From positions 43,873 through 107,872 of the forward strand of contig CAZLEF010000009.1 in NCBI GenBank assembly GCA_964558465.1: a DNA stretch of 64,000 nt, in the 5' to 3' direction. Of this stretch, positions 7,261 through 14,430 are shown one piece after another. A program made the translations under genes and the position numbers. The DNA comes from JACJYC01 sp964558465. GTDB taxonomy: Bacteria; Bacteroidota; Bacteroidia; Chitinophagales; Saprospiraceae. Below the pieces are notes generated by a model. The model worked only from the letters and a program-made list of their open reading frames with translations, searched no databases and was not told where the DNA came from. Each line of letters begins with the position of its first letter. Position 1 is the stretch's first letter.

Positions 7261-8796
7261 ATGCATCAACGAACCCTTTTCATTGTAATCCTGATGTCGA
7301 TGGGCCTTCAACTGGGCGCGCAGGATCATTATTGCGGGACCCCGCCCGGACGTTCGGCCTGGCTGAAAAAGTACCAGGCCCGCCCGGATGCCTATGAAAA
7401 AGGAGGGGATACTCTGCTTTACGTTCCCATTTCGGTTCATCTGCTCGGGTCGGACGAAGGCGAGGGGTATTTCCGGCTGAACCGCCTTTTAGAGGCTTTT
7501 TGCCGGTTAAACCTGGATTTTGAACAGGTCGGCATCCGGTTTTTTCAGGAGGGGGATGTCCATTATATCAACAGCAGCGAATGGAATGAACACCCCGATA
7601 TTCACACCGGCGTGGAGATGATGTTCGCCAACAATGTAGAAAATACCCTGAACGTCTACTTCCTGGACGATCCTGCCGGAAACGCAGGATATAACCTGAA
7701 CTACGCCGGAATTGCCATGCGCAAGGACTACGCCGGGCCGGAATCCCATACCTGGGCGCATGAAGCCGGCCACGCGCTTTCCGTCCAGCACCCCTTCCTG
7801 GGGTGGGAAGGCGGCGTAAGTTATGACGGCAGTATTCCGCACGATTACAACGACCCGGCGCCCACCTATGTGACCTACGATTATACGCTCTTTAAAAATG
7901 TATATTACCCGGATACCCTGATCATCGACACCGCACTGGTGGAGTTGGTGGACGGCAGCAACTGCCAGGTGGCAGCCGATGGATTTTGCGACACCTCGCC
8001 GGATTATTTGTACACCGGCTGGAACTGCGATATTAACAACCTGAGCAGCACCCTTCAAACCGACCCTGCAGGCGCTACTTTCCGGTCGGACGGGACCCTG
8101 ATCATGAACTACGGCAACGACGCTTGCCAAAACCGCTTTACAACCGAACAAACCGGCGCAATGCGGGCATTTCTGCTGGCCGAGCGATCGCATTGGCTGT
8201 ATGACCAGACCCCGCCGCAAAACCTGACCCTGACGCCTGCAACTCCGGTTTACCCTATCGAGGACGAACTGGTGAATTACCAGGGAATTCAACTGACCTG
8301 GAATGCAGTACCCGGCGCGGTTTCCTACCTTGTTCAATTGGCAACGGCTTCCGGTTTCCCGGAATCGACCCTGCAGGAATTTGTGACAGCGGATACCATG
8401 CTCAACCTCAGCGACCTCCTGATCAACCGCCGTTATTACTGGAAGGTAAAACCGTTTAACCGCTATCATTTTTGTGAGCCGGTTTCAGAAACCGCCGTTT
8501 TCAGGTCAGGACAAGTGGTGAGCGCCCCGCAAATTGCAGGTATTCAAAAATGGGTATTGTACCCTAATCCGGCAGGTGAAAGCAGAAACCTCAGACTGGC
8601 TGTTTCCCTGCAAAAAAATATGCCGCTGAATTTCAGGGTGCAGGATGCTGCAGGGCGAGTGGTCTTTCAACATTCTGCCAGCCTCTTTGCCGGTGAGCAG
8701 GACCTGCCGCTCGGATTACCGGAGTTGCCGCGCGGCGTATATTGGATCCATTGGACCAATGGCGCGGAATGGATGACGGAGAAGCTGGTTATTTGA
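7261..8796 (+). CDS. T9SS-exported M43 zinc metalloprotease (paralogue)
   Basis: 511 residues from the ATG at 7261, chosen because MHQRTLFIVILMSMGLQLGA is a clean signal peptide; the frame is open further upstream only through repeat sequence. The zinc site is HEAGHALSVQH (His167, Glu168, His171, His177). The order matches the preceding gene: catalytic domain with Cys-rich insertions, a fibronectin-like domain (about 325-415) and a T9SS type A tail (VLYPNPAGE ... RGVYWIHW ... EKLVI). The pair probably arose by tandem duplication and then diverged. Which proteins they cut is unknown. The intergenic inverted repeat at 7165-7211 may separate their transcripts. Confidence 0.88.
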   Translation: MHQRTLFIVILMSMGLQLGAQDHYCGTPPGRSAWLKKYQARPDAYEKGGDTLLYVPISVHLLGSDEGEGYFRLNRLLEAFCRLNLDFEQVGIRFFQEGDVHYINSSEWNEHPDIHTGVEMMFANNVENTLNVYFLDDPAGNAGYNLNYAGIAMRKDYAGPESHTWAHEAGHALSVQHPFLGWEGGVSYDGSIPHDYNDPAPTYVTYDYTLFKNVYYPDTLIIDTALVELVDGSNCQVAADGFCDTSPDYLYTGWNCDINNLSSTLQTDPAGATFRSDGTLIMNYGNDACQNRFTTEQTGAMRAFLLAERSHWLYDQTPPQNLTLTPATPVYPIEDELVNYQGIQLTWNAVPGAVSYLVQLATASGFPESTLQEFVTADTMLNLSDLLINRRYYWKVKPFNRYHFCEPVSETAVFRSGQVVSAPQIAGIQKWVLYPNPAGESRNLRLAVSLQKNMPLNFRVQDAAGRVVFQHSASLFAGEQDLPLGLPELPRGVYWIHWTNGAEWMTEKLVI

Positions 8797-8827
8797 AGAA
8801 CCGGGCGCGCCACAATGCAGCTATCTA

Positions 8828-9244
8828 TCAGGAAATCGAGGCGTCCTTCCTCCTCCTTTCCAATTCCTGTTGAATGATAATCCGCAGGCGGGAAGAAAAA
8901 CGGAAATGGCGGTAGCGCCGGTGGATATAAACGATGCCGACTGAAAAGAGCAGGAATTTGCTCACCAGCAGGATGAAACAGAAATTGGCGCCCCATTGCA
9001 GGTGAAAGGCTTCAAAAAGGAAAAAACCTGCAATCCAGATCGTAAGACTGGCCAGCAGCACAAAAAGCCGGTAATTCAATCGCAATGCTTCGCTTTCTTC
9101 CGCGTTCAGGCGTTCGAGCAAGGCGTACAATTCGGAATTGGAATAATAATGCGGGCCCCCTTCGCGAACGAGGTAGAGGTCATCGTTGGCGTCTCTGACG
9201 ATCTGTTTTAGCTGCCTTTTTAGCCTAAAGTCCTTCCAGCTCAT
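8828..9244 (-). CDS. Two-helix membrane protein of unknown function
   Basis: 138 residues. The N-terminal 55 are charged and helical (MSWKDFRLKRQLKQIVRDA), followed by two hydrophobic segments (about 58-79 and 84-107) and a basic C-terminal helix (HRRYRHFRFSSRLRIII ... LERRR). The pattern is that of a small inner-membrane protein with both ends in the cytoplasm. I do not recognise a family. It converges on the M43 gene and is divergent from xseB. Confidence 0.6.
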   Translation of the reverse strand: MSWKDFRLKRQLKQIVRDANDDLYLVREGGPHYYSNSELYALLERLNAEESEALRLNYRLFVLLASLTIWIAGFFLFEAFHLQWGANFCFILLVSKFLLFSVGIVYIHRRYRHFRFSSRLRIIIQQELERRRKDASIS

Positions 9245-9402
9245 GGCGATGAAAATATAGGCGCACTAAAGTATGGTTTTAATTAAAGAACGATACAAAG
9301 GTCGATCGGTTGCGAAATTAGGAAATTTTTCATGCCTTGCAACCGCAAAACCTTAATTTTCCGTTTTGGTTTCTGATTTTTGCCTGAATAAATCCAAATC
9401 TT

Positions 9403-9600
9403 ATGCAGGAGTTGACTTATGAGTCGGCAATGAGCGAATTGCAGTCGATCGTCAACGAAGTCCAGTCGGAACAGATTGGAATGGACGAACTTTCCCGGAA
9501 AATAAAAAGGGCTGCGGACCTGATCGCATTCTGCCGGAATAAACTGCGTGTTACGGAAGCCGAACTTGGCGCCTTATTCAACGATCAGGAGCCCGCCTGA
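9403..9600 (+). CDS. xseB: Exodeoxyribonuclease VII small subunit
   Basis: 65 residues, the normal size for XseB. The hallmark is the helical hairpin: LTYESAMSELQSIVNEVQS, then the turn and SRKIKRAADLIAFCRNKLR, ending in the conserved 'LRVTEAEL'. XseB forms the long arm of ExoVII, which degrades single-stranded DNA to oligonucleotides with the large subunit XseA. xseA, often next to xseB in other bacteria, is not in this window. Gene neighbours give no functional link. Confidence 0.88.
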   Translation: MQELTYESAMSELQSIVNEVQSEQIGMDELSRKIKRAADLIAFCRNKLRVTEAELGALFNDQEPA

Positions 9601-9673
9601 AATTGTATTTTCCCCGTTTAGTAAACAACGTTAACCTGAAACAACGTATTTACAGCCACTTCGTAAAACCAGC

Positions 9674-9703
9674 TTTGATGGTTCGACCGGAACCTTACCT
9701 TTG
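9674..9703 (+). promoter_or_regulatory. Bacteroidota-type promoter of a short transcript
   Basis: TTTG at 9674-9677 and TACCTTTG at 9696-9703 are separated by 18 bases, a full match to the phylum consensus. A strong terminator follows only about 30 bases downstream, so it would drive a very short RNA. Confidence 0.6.
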
Positions 9704-9708
9704 TAATC

Positions 9709-9775
9709 AAGTTTTCTCATAGTATGTTTAATTTTCCTACACCTTTATCCCTTCTGGGGTGTAGGAATTTTTTTT
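9709..9775 (+). ncRNA. Candidate small RNA, about 65 nt
   Basis: A good promoter (9674-9703) and an intrinsic terminator (9734-9775) enclose about 65 bases with no convincing reading frame. A second promoter-like sequence for the thiolase-like gene begins inside the terminator T-run, so the short RNA and the downstream gene appear to be separate units. Alternatives are a terminator for xseB read-through or an attenuated leader of the downstream gene. No RNA family was recognised. Confidence 0.4.
9734..9775 (+). terminator. Rho-independent terminator
   Basis: TTCCTACACC (9734-9743) pairs with GGTGTAGGAA (9758-9767), 10 bp, followed by eight T. It ends the candidate small RNA and any read-through from xseB. 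Confidence 0.85.
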
Positions 9776-9801
9776 GCCCTTCCCGGAAATGCCTAACTTT
9801 A
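9773..9801 (+). promoter_or_regulatory. Likely promoter of the thiolase-like gene
   Basis: TTTG at 9773-9776, 17 bases, then TAACTTTA at 9794-9801, one base off TAnnTTTG. The start codon is at 9830. Confidence 0.45.
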
Positions 9802-9829
9802 CCGCGTACCAGAGCCCATCAGCGCTCAA

Positions 9830-11008
9830 ATGACAGAAGCCTGCATTTTCGACGCCGTCAGAACGCCCCTCGGCAAAGGCAACCCCCAGGGACGCCTCTA
9901 CGAGATCAACCCGGCGTATTTGCTGGAGATCCTCCTCCACGCCATCGAACGCCGCAACCCTATTCCCCTGTGCGAAATAGATGATCTGGTGGTGGGTTGC
10001 ACCCTCACAGCCGGCGACCAGGACGGGAATATCGCAGAAAAAGCCTTGCTCAATGCCGGGCTTGCCGGCCGGGTCAGCGGCCTCCAGCTCAACCGCTCCC
10101 TGGTTTCGGGCCTGGAATCCCTGATCCTCTCTGCTGCCAAGGTGCGATCAGGATGGGCGCAGGTCGTGCTGGCCGGCGGAGTGGAAAGCGCCGGAAAACA
10201 GTCCCGCCATTTCGACGATGCGTTTCCGGGTTTTTACTTTCGGGGCAACAACCTTCCCCGGGGTATTGCCGCCGATCTGACCGCCACCCTGGCCGGGTTT
10301 TCCCGCGATCAACTGGACGCGTATGCGCTCGACAACCACCAAAAGGCCCGTCAGGCGGCAAAAACCGGCTTGTTTGCCGGTTCCCTGGAAAAAGTTTTTG
10401 ACCGAAACGGATTACTGGTCATGGGGGAAGATGAATATTTAACCGGGGAGGTCTCTGCCGATTCCCTCCGTCAGGCGCCGCTCGTTTTTGAACAGGAAGG
10501 AAAACTGGGTTTCGACCAGATCGCGCTGAAATGGTTCCCTGCCATTGAAAAGGTGTTGCACCTGCATTCGTCCGGCAATACCGCCCCCGGCGCTGATGGC
10601 GCTGCCCTGGTTTTGATCGGCGACCAACGGCGGGGTGCAGAACTCAAGTTGAAGCCGAGGGCCCGGATTTTGGGCGGCTATATTTCGGCAGACCCCTATT
10701 TCCCCGGATTTCAGGCGGTGAAAAAGGCGCTTGCCGCTGCCGGAAAACAACCCGGAGATGTCGATCTTTGGGCTTGCAGCGAATTTGCGGCCGCAGTTTC
10801 CCTCAAATTTCAACGGGATTTTAATATTTCTGAAGACCGGCTGAATCCGCTTGGCAGTAATATCGCCCTGGGTTTTCCGCCCGGATGCGGCGCTGCCGTC
10901 GCCCTGATTAACCTGCTGGAAGCCCTGGAACAGAGCAGACTGAAAACCGGTCTGCTCTCGGCTTCGGATGCCGGTGTGAATGCGGCTTTGGTCGTGGAGA
11001 GGGTGTGA
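9830..11008 (+). CDS. Thiolase-fold protein lacking all catalytic residues
   Basis: 392 residues, the standard thiolase length, with the fold markers intact: start CIFDAVRTPLGKG, GGVES (116-120) and the C-terminal half with SNIALGFPPGCGAA. In active thiolases (Zoogloea numbering) the nucleophile Cys89 sits in N-x-x-C-x-S-G; here the same place reads N88-R-S-L91-V-S-G, so Cys is Leu. The Asn316 motif NEAFA reads CSEFA (316-320), His348 of GHP is Phe349 in GFP, and the C-terminal Cys378 loop reads LLSASDAG with no Cys. Acyl transfer by the normal mechanism is therefore not expected. It may bind acyl-CoA, act as a partner subunit or have a new activity. The reading frame is undamaged, arguing against simple decay. 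Confidence 0.82.
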   Translation: MTEACIFDAVRTPLGKGNPQGRLYEINPAYLLEILLHAIERRNPIPLCEIDDLVVGCTLTAGDQDGNIAEKALLNAGLAGRVSGLQLNRSLVSGLESLILSAAKVRSGWAQVVLAGGVESAGKQSRHFDDAFPGFYFRGNNLPRGIAADLTATLAGFSRDQLDAYALDNHQKARQAAKTGLFAGSLEKVFDRNGLLVMGEDEYLTGEVSADSLRQAPLVFEQEGKLGFDQIALKWFPAIEKVLHLHSSGNTAPGADGAALVLIGDQRRGAELKLKPRARILGGYISADPYFPGFQAVKKALAAAGKQPGDVDLWACSEFAAAVSLKFQRDFNISEDRLNPLGSNIALGFPPGCGAAVALINLLEALEQSRLKTGLLSASDAGVNAALVVERV

Positions 11009-11053
11009 GAGCGGTGATTTCCCTTTGCAGATCGGAAAATAAAATCGAAATAA

Positions 11054-11533
11054 ATGAACCAGACAGCCCGACCAAAAAACGCCATAAGAACCATCCTCCT
11101 CACCGGCCTGCTGGCCGGCGTACTCGATGGACTGGCCGCAGCGATCAGCTATTATCTTTCCACCCATAAAAACCCGGAGGCCGTGTTCAAATTTATTGCC
11201 AAAGGCGTATTCGGCCAGGATGCTCTGACCGGCGGAACGGGCATGGTCATCTGGGGTATCCTTTTTCATTTCCTTATTGCGATGATTTGGACTGTTCTTT
11301 TTTTTCTGATCTACCCCAGGTTGAAATTCCTGTCCAAAAACCTGGTACTCACCGGCCTGGTCTACGGTCTGTTCGTCTGGACGGTGATGAATGCAGTGGT
11401 GCTGCCGGTCAGTCACGGCATTCCGTTCAGACCTGAATTCCCCAAAGCGCTGTTGGGTATTTCTTTCATTCTTTTTCTGGTGGGTTTGCCGGTTTCCCTG
11501 ATGATCGGACGTTATTATGCCCGAACCCGGTAA
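11054..11533 (+). CDS. Four-helix membrane protein of unknown function
   Basis: 159 residues with four hydrophobic segments (about 14-34, 62-87, 97-118 and 131-151), short loops and a positively charged start (MNQTARPKNAIR), consistent with an inner-membrane protein. It follows the thiolase-like gene by 45 bases in the same direction and may be co-transcribed. I do not recognise the family with certainty; the helix layout resembles small conserved membrane proteins of the YagU/DUF1440 type, but that is a guess. Confidence 0.65.
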   Translation: MNQTARPKNAIRTILLTGLLAGVLDGLAAAISYYLSTHKNPEAVFKFIAKGVFGQDALTGGTGMVIWGILFHFLIAMIWTVLFFLIYPRLKFLSKNLVLTGLVYGLFVWTVMNAVVLPVSHGIPFRPEFPKALLGISFILFLVGLPVSLMIGRYYARTR

Positions 11534-11648
11534 TCTTTCTCCTTCCTCCCGCCCACGCTGATGGTGCGGCTGCTAAACCTTTAACCTTTTCACTTTAACC
11601 TTTAACCGTTACCCCGCCTCACCGTTATCAGGGATGCCGGGGATGCGG

Positions 11649-11699
11649 CAAAATACCCGGAACCGGTGTTGCACCCGGCCCCCTGCGGGCATAACTTTG
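11649..11699 (+). promoter_or_regulatory. Promoter with upstream element shared with 14292-14343
   Basis: TTG (11669-11671) and TAACTTTG (11692-11699) are 20 bases apart. Just upstream, CAAAATACCCGGAA (11649-11662) is identical to 14292-14305 in front of the next secreted-protein gene, and in both places it is followed by C-x-GTGTTG, which supplies the -33 TTG. This suggests a common activator site or a duplicated promoter. Confidence 0.55.
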
Positions 11700-11726
11700 C
11701 CGTATTCAATCACCTAAAGCCAGGTA

Positions 11727-14180
11727 ATGATGAAAACACCGATTAATACCAGCCAAACATTCAAAATCCTGTTGTTCACCCTGTGCATCAACGGCCTGTT
11801 TGCACAGAATCTGCCGAATTACGAACAAGCCTACGGCTATATGGGAGAATTCGGTTCGATCGAATGCGTCGAGCCGCTTTCCCTCGCAGCGGGGCAGTAC
11901 CTGCTCGGCGGGCAGCTCAACGGCGAAGCCCTGGTGACCAGGGTCAACCAGGCGGGGCAAAGCCTGGACCATGTGATCCTGCCGTTTTTGGACCATTCCA
12001 ATGCCAGGGTGACCGATATCGCCCGGATCAACGCCCAGACCCTCGCCGCAACCGGCGTGTGTACCGGATGTGGCGGCGAGCCCGGTCGGCAAGCTGTTTT
12101 TTTGATCGTCCTGGACGCCGGCCTGGATGAAACCGCCACCCTCCTCCTGAACCCCACGGAGAGCCAGGCCAATTTCGATAACCCCCTGGTCGAAACCGAC
12201 GGAACCAACCTGTACCTGGCCTTCAACGACGAGTTTTTTGGCGGCAGCCACCATGTGCGGAGTTACGACCAGGACCTTGTCCAACGCTGGGCCGTTTTCC
12301 ACAACCTAGGGTTCGTTGAGGCGCCGGCCGGCCTGATCTATAACAACGGAAACCTCTGGTTGTACGCCGAAGAATGGAACGGTTTTGAAAGCCTCATCGG
12401 CGCACGGCTGGTCCGTTTTGACGCCGGCGGCCAGTTGATCAATCATTTTCCCTATCCGGCGTTTGGCAAACAGGCCGCCTTACTGGCCGACGGGAATTTT
12501 GCCCTGACTGCCATTGCCGGTTTTTATCCTGACCCGGCCAAGATCAAATTGAGCATTGTGTCGCCGGAAGACGGCGCCGTGCTGGATTCGGTCCTGATCG
12601 GTACGAACCCAGGCTCCATACCCACCGCACTGACCGCACTGCCGAACGGCGAACTGATGGTGGCCGTCCGCGAGGCGGCTTTTTTTGAAGACCCTGCCGT
12701 TCTTTACCGCTATAACCCCGCCAATCTGGACAGCCCGGTCAAGACCCTGAGCATCCTGGGTGATCGCGGCGCAATCGAACGCGAGGCCTTCGACCTGTTT
12801 CCCATATCCGCCAACGGAGATGAATTTATCGCGGTGGGTACCCGCCACGATGCATCAACCAGGGGCATGTTCCTGTCCTATCATGCAAATCCGGTAACCC
12901 TGACGGCGCCTGCCGGCTGGTCGAACGATATCTGCGGGACCAACCTGCTGATGGAACGCGCCCAAAGCCATTATCCTTCGGTTTTGCCCTGGGTGCATGA
13001 AAAGGTGGTGTATGAAGAAGACGCCGAGCTGTATAACGGCCAGTTGAAGGATCTCGTGGCGGATCTTTATGTGCCCTTTGACCTGCAAACCACAAATGAT
13101 CCGGCGGAAAAACGCCCGCTGATGGTCATTGTCCACGGTGGCGGTTTCCTGGGCGGCAATGAAGACGCTTTCAGCGCCTTGGCCATTCTCTTCGCGGAAA
13201 CCGGGTACGTGACAGCCTCCATCAATTACCGGCTGGGCGTTGCGGATGGTGTAACGGACCTGAACGGCCTGTGCGAACACCCGGATGAAGCCATCGCGGC
13301 CATGTACCGGGCAACCCAGGACACCCGGAAAGCCGTCAATTTCCTGTACGACAACGCCGACCAATACCATATCGACCGCAACCATATCTTTGTGCTGGGC
13401 CACAGCGCCGGCGCGGTCAACGTGCTCAACAGCGCTTTTCTTGACCAGGATGAGATCGATCAGATCAGCCCCGGCCTGACGCAGGAGCTCGGCCCCTTGC
13501 CACCCAAACCCCAGGTCAAAGCTTATATTCCCTGGGCCGGCGCCACGGACATCTCCATTCTGGACCAGGACGACAATACGCCCATGTTTTTCATCCACGG
13601 TACCTGCGACCCGCTGGTGACCTACAATGAGGGCTCTTCCGTTTGTGGAGACGCCCTGTTCCAGTCGGGCGCCTACGCCATGGCCTGTCGCAAACAGGCT
13701 TTCGGCCACCCCTATTTCCTTCAGGCCATCAACAAAGGCGACCACGGGATGGGCGGCAGCGAATTGCAGGTGCTGGCACGACTGACCCAATGGATGAAAA
13801 ACGAAAATATCTGCGGCGAGCCCGGCCAGGCTTGCGAGGTGATCGAAGCAACCAACCCGCAGGGCTGCGAAGACGTGCCGCTTTGCCCGCAAGGGTGTAT
13901 GGTGAGCGCTATTGCACCTGAGATATCCGCCGGCGAACTGGCCATCCATCCCAACCCGGCAGTCGACCGGGTGCGGATAACCCTGCCCGAAAACCAGGTT
14001 TACAGCGGGGAATTAACCTTGTCGAACGCCCAGGGGCAGGTCGTATTGAAACAGTCCTTCGCCGGGGGCGCAGCCGACCTGGAAACCGGGCATTTGCCGG
14101 CGGGGTGGTACCTGGTGCAGGTGCGTCATTCGGACCACCTTGCAAAGGGAAGGCTGATCGTGGGCGTTGGAAATTTCTGA
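11727..14180 (+). CDS. T9SS-exported alpha/beta-hydrolase (carboxylesterase-like) with N-terminal propeller-like region
   Basis: 817 residues. Signal peptide to about residue 26 (ending GLFAQ). Residues about 30-390 are beta-rich with repeating 'LVETDGTNLYLAF' style strands, probably a beta-propeller-like region. An esterase domain follows (about 430-700): oxyanion loop HGGGFLGG (about 470), nucleophile elbow GHSAG (about 557), acid in THxCDPL-like FFIHGTCDPL (about 628) and His in GDHGMGG (about 673), the order of carboxylesterase / feruloyl-esterase-like enzymes. A Cys-rich linker leads to a type A T9SS tail (IHPNPAVDR ... PAGWYLVQV ... GRLIVG). It should hydrolyse esters outside the cell, perhaps on polysaccharide or lipid. 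Two ATG codons lie at 11727 and 11730. Confidence 0.82.
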   Translation: MMKTPINTSQTFKILLFTLCINGLFAQNLPNYEQAYGYMGEFGSIECVEPLSLAAGQYLLGGQLNGEALVTRVNQAGQSLDHVILPFLDHSNARVTDIARINAQTLAATGVCTGCGGEPGRQAVFLIVLDAGLDETATLLLNPTESQANFDNPLVETDGTNLYLAFNDEFFGGSHHVRSYDQDLVQRWAVFHNLGFVEAPAGLIYNNGNLWLYAEEWNGFESLIGARLVRFDAGGQLINHFPYPAFGKQAALLADGNFALTAIAGFYPDPAKIKLSIVSPEDGAVLDSVLIGTNPGSIPTALTALPNGELMVAVREAAFFEDPAVLYRYNPANLDSPVKTLSILGDRGAIEREAFDLFPISANGDEFIAVGTRHDASTRGMFLSYHANPVTLTAPAGWSNDICGTNLLMERAQSHYPSVLPWVHEKVVYEEDAELYNGQLKDLVADLYVPFDLQTTNDPAEKRPLMVIVHGGGFLGGNEDAFSALAILFAETGYVTASINYRLGVADGVTDLNGLCEHPDEAIAAMYRATQDTRKAVNFLYDNADQYHIDRNHIFVLGHSAGAVNVLNSAFLDQDEIDQISPGLTQELGPLPPKPQVKAYIPWAGATDISILDQDDNTPMFFIHGTCDPLVTYNEGSSVCGDALFQSGAYAMACRKQAFGHPYFLQAINKGDHGMGGSELQVLARLTQWMKNENICGEPGQACEVIEATNPQGCEDVPLCPQGCMVSAIAPEISAGELAIHPNPAVDRVRITLPENQVYSGELTLSNAQGQVVLKQSFAGGAADLETGHLPAGWYLVQVRHSDHLAKGRLIVGVGNF

Positions 14181-14192
14181 GCAGGTGGTTGA

Positions 14193-14223
14193 GGTGTCGG
14201 ACACTTGAGAAGTGTCCGACACC
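14193..14223 (+). terminator. Strong hairpin after the esterase gene
   Basis: GGTGTCGGACACTT (14193-14206) and AAGTGTCCGACACC (14210-14223) are perfect 14-bp arms with a 3-base loop, 13 bases after the stop codon. Only TTT follows, so termination strength is uncertain, but position and stability fit a transcript end. It may also be a dispersed palindrome. Confidence 0.6.
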
Positions 14224-14291
14224 TTTGGGAAGCCCGGTTAACCACTTCCGGGGACCTCCACTCACGGTAACCAGTGATTTCGTTATTCCGC

Positions 14292-14343
14292 CAAAATACC
14301 CGGAATCAGTGTTGATTCCACCCTCTAAGCCGCTGTATTTTTG
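14292..14343 (+). promoter_or_regulatory. Promoter with upstream element shared with 11649-11699
   Basis: CAAAATACCCGGAA (14292-14305) is followed by TTG (14312-14314) and, 21 bases on, TATTTTTG (14336-14343), a TAnnTTTG match. The start codon of the SprB-repeat gene is at 14431, leaving a leader of about 80 bases. Confidence 0.55.
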
Positions 14344-14430
14344 CAAAATGGAAGATCGGACGGATAAAACCGTCCGCCCTGCGTGCCGGCAGCCACCATC
14401 AACCGTCAACCAATTCAAACTAACCGAGCC

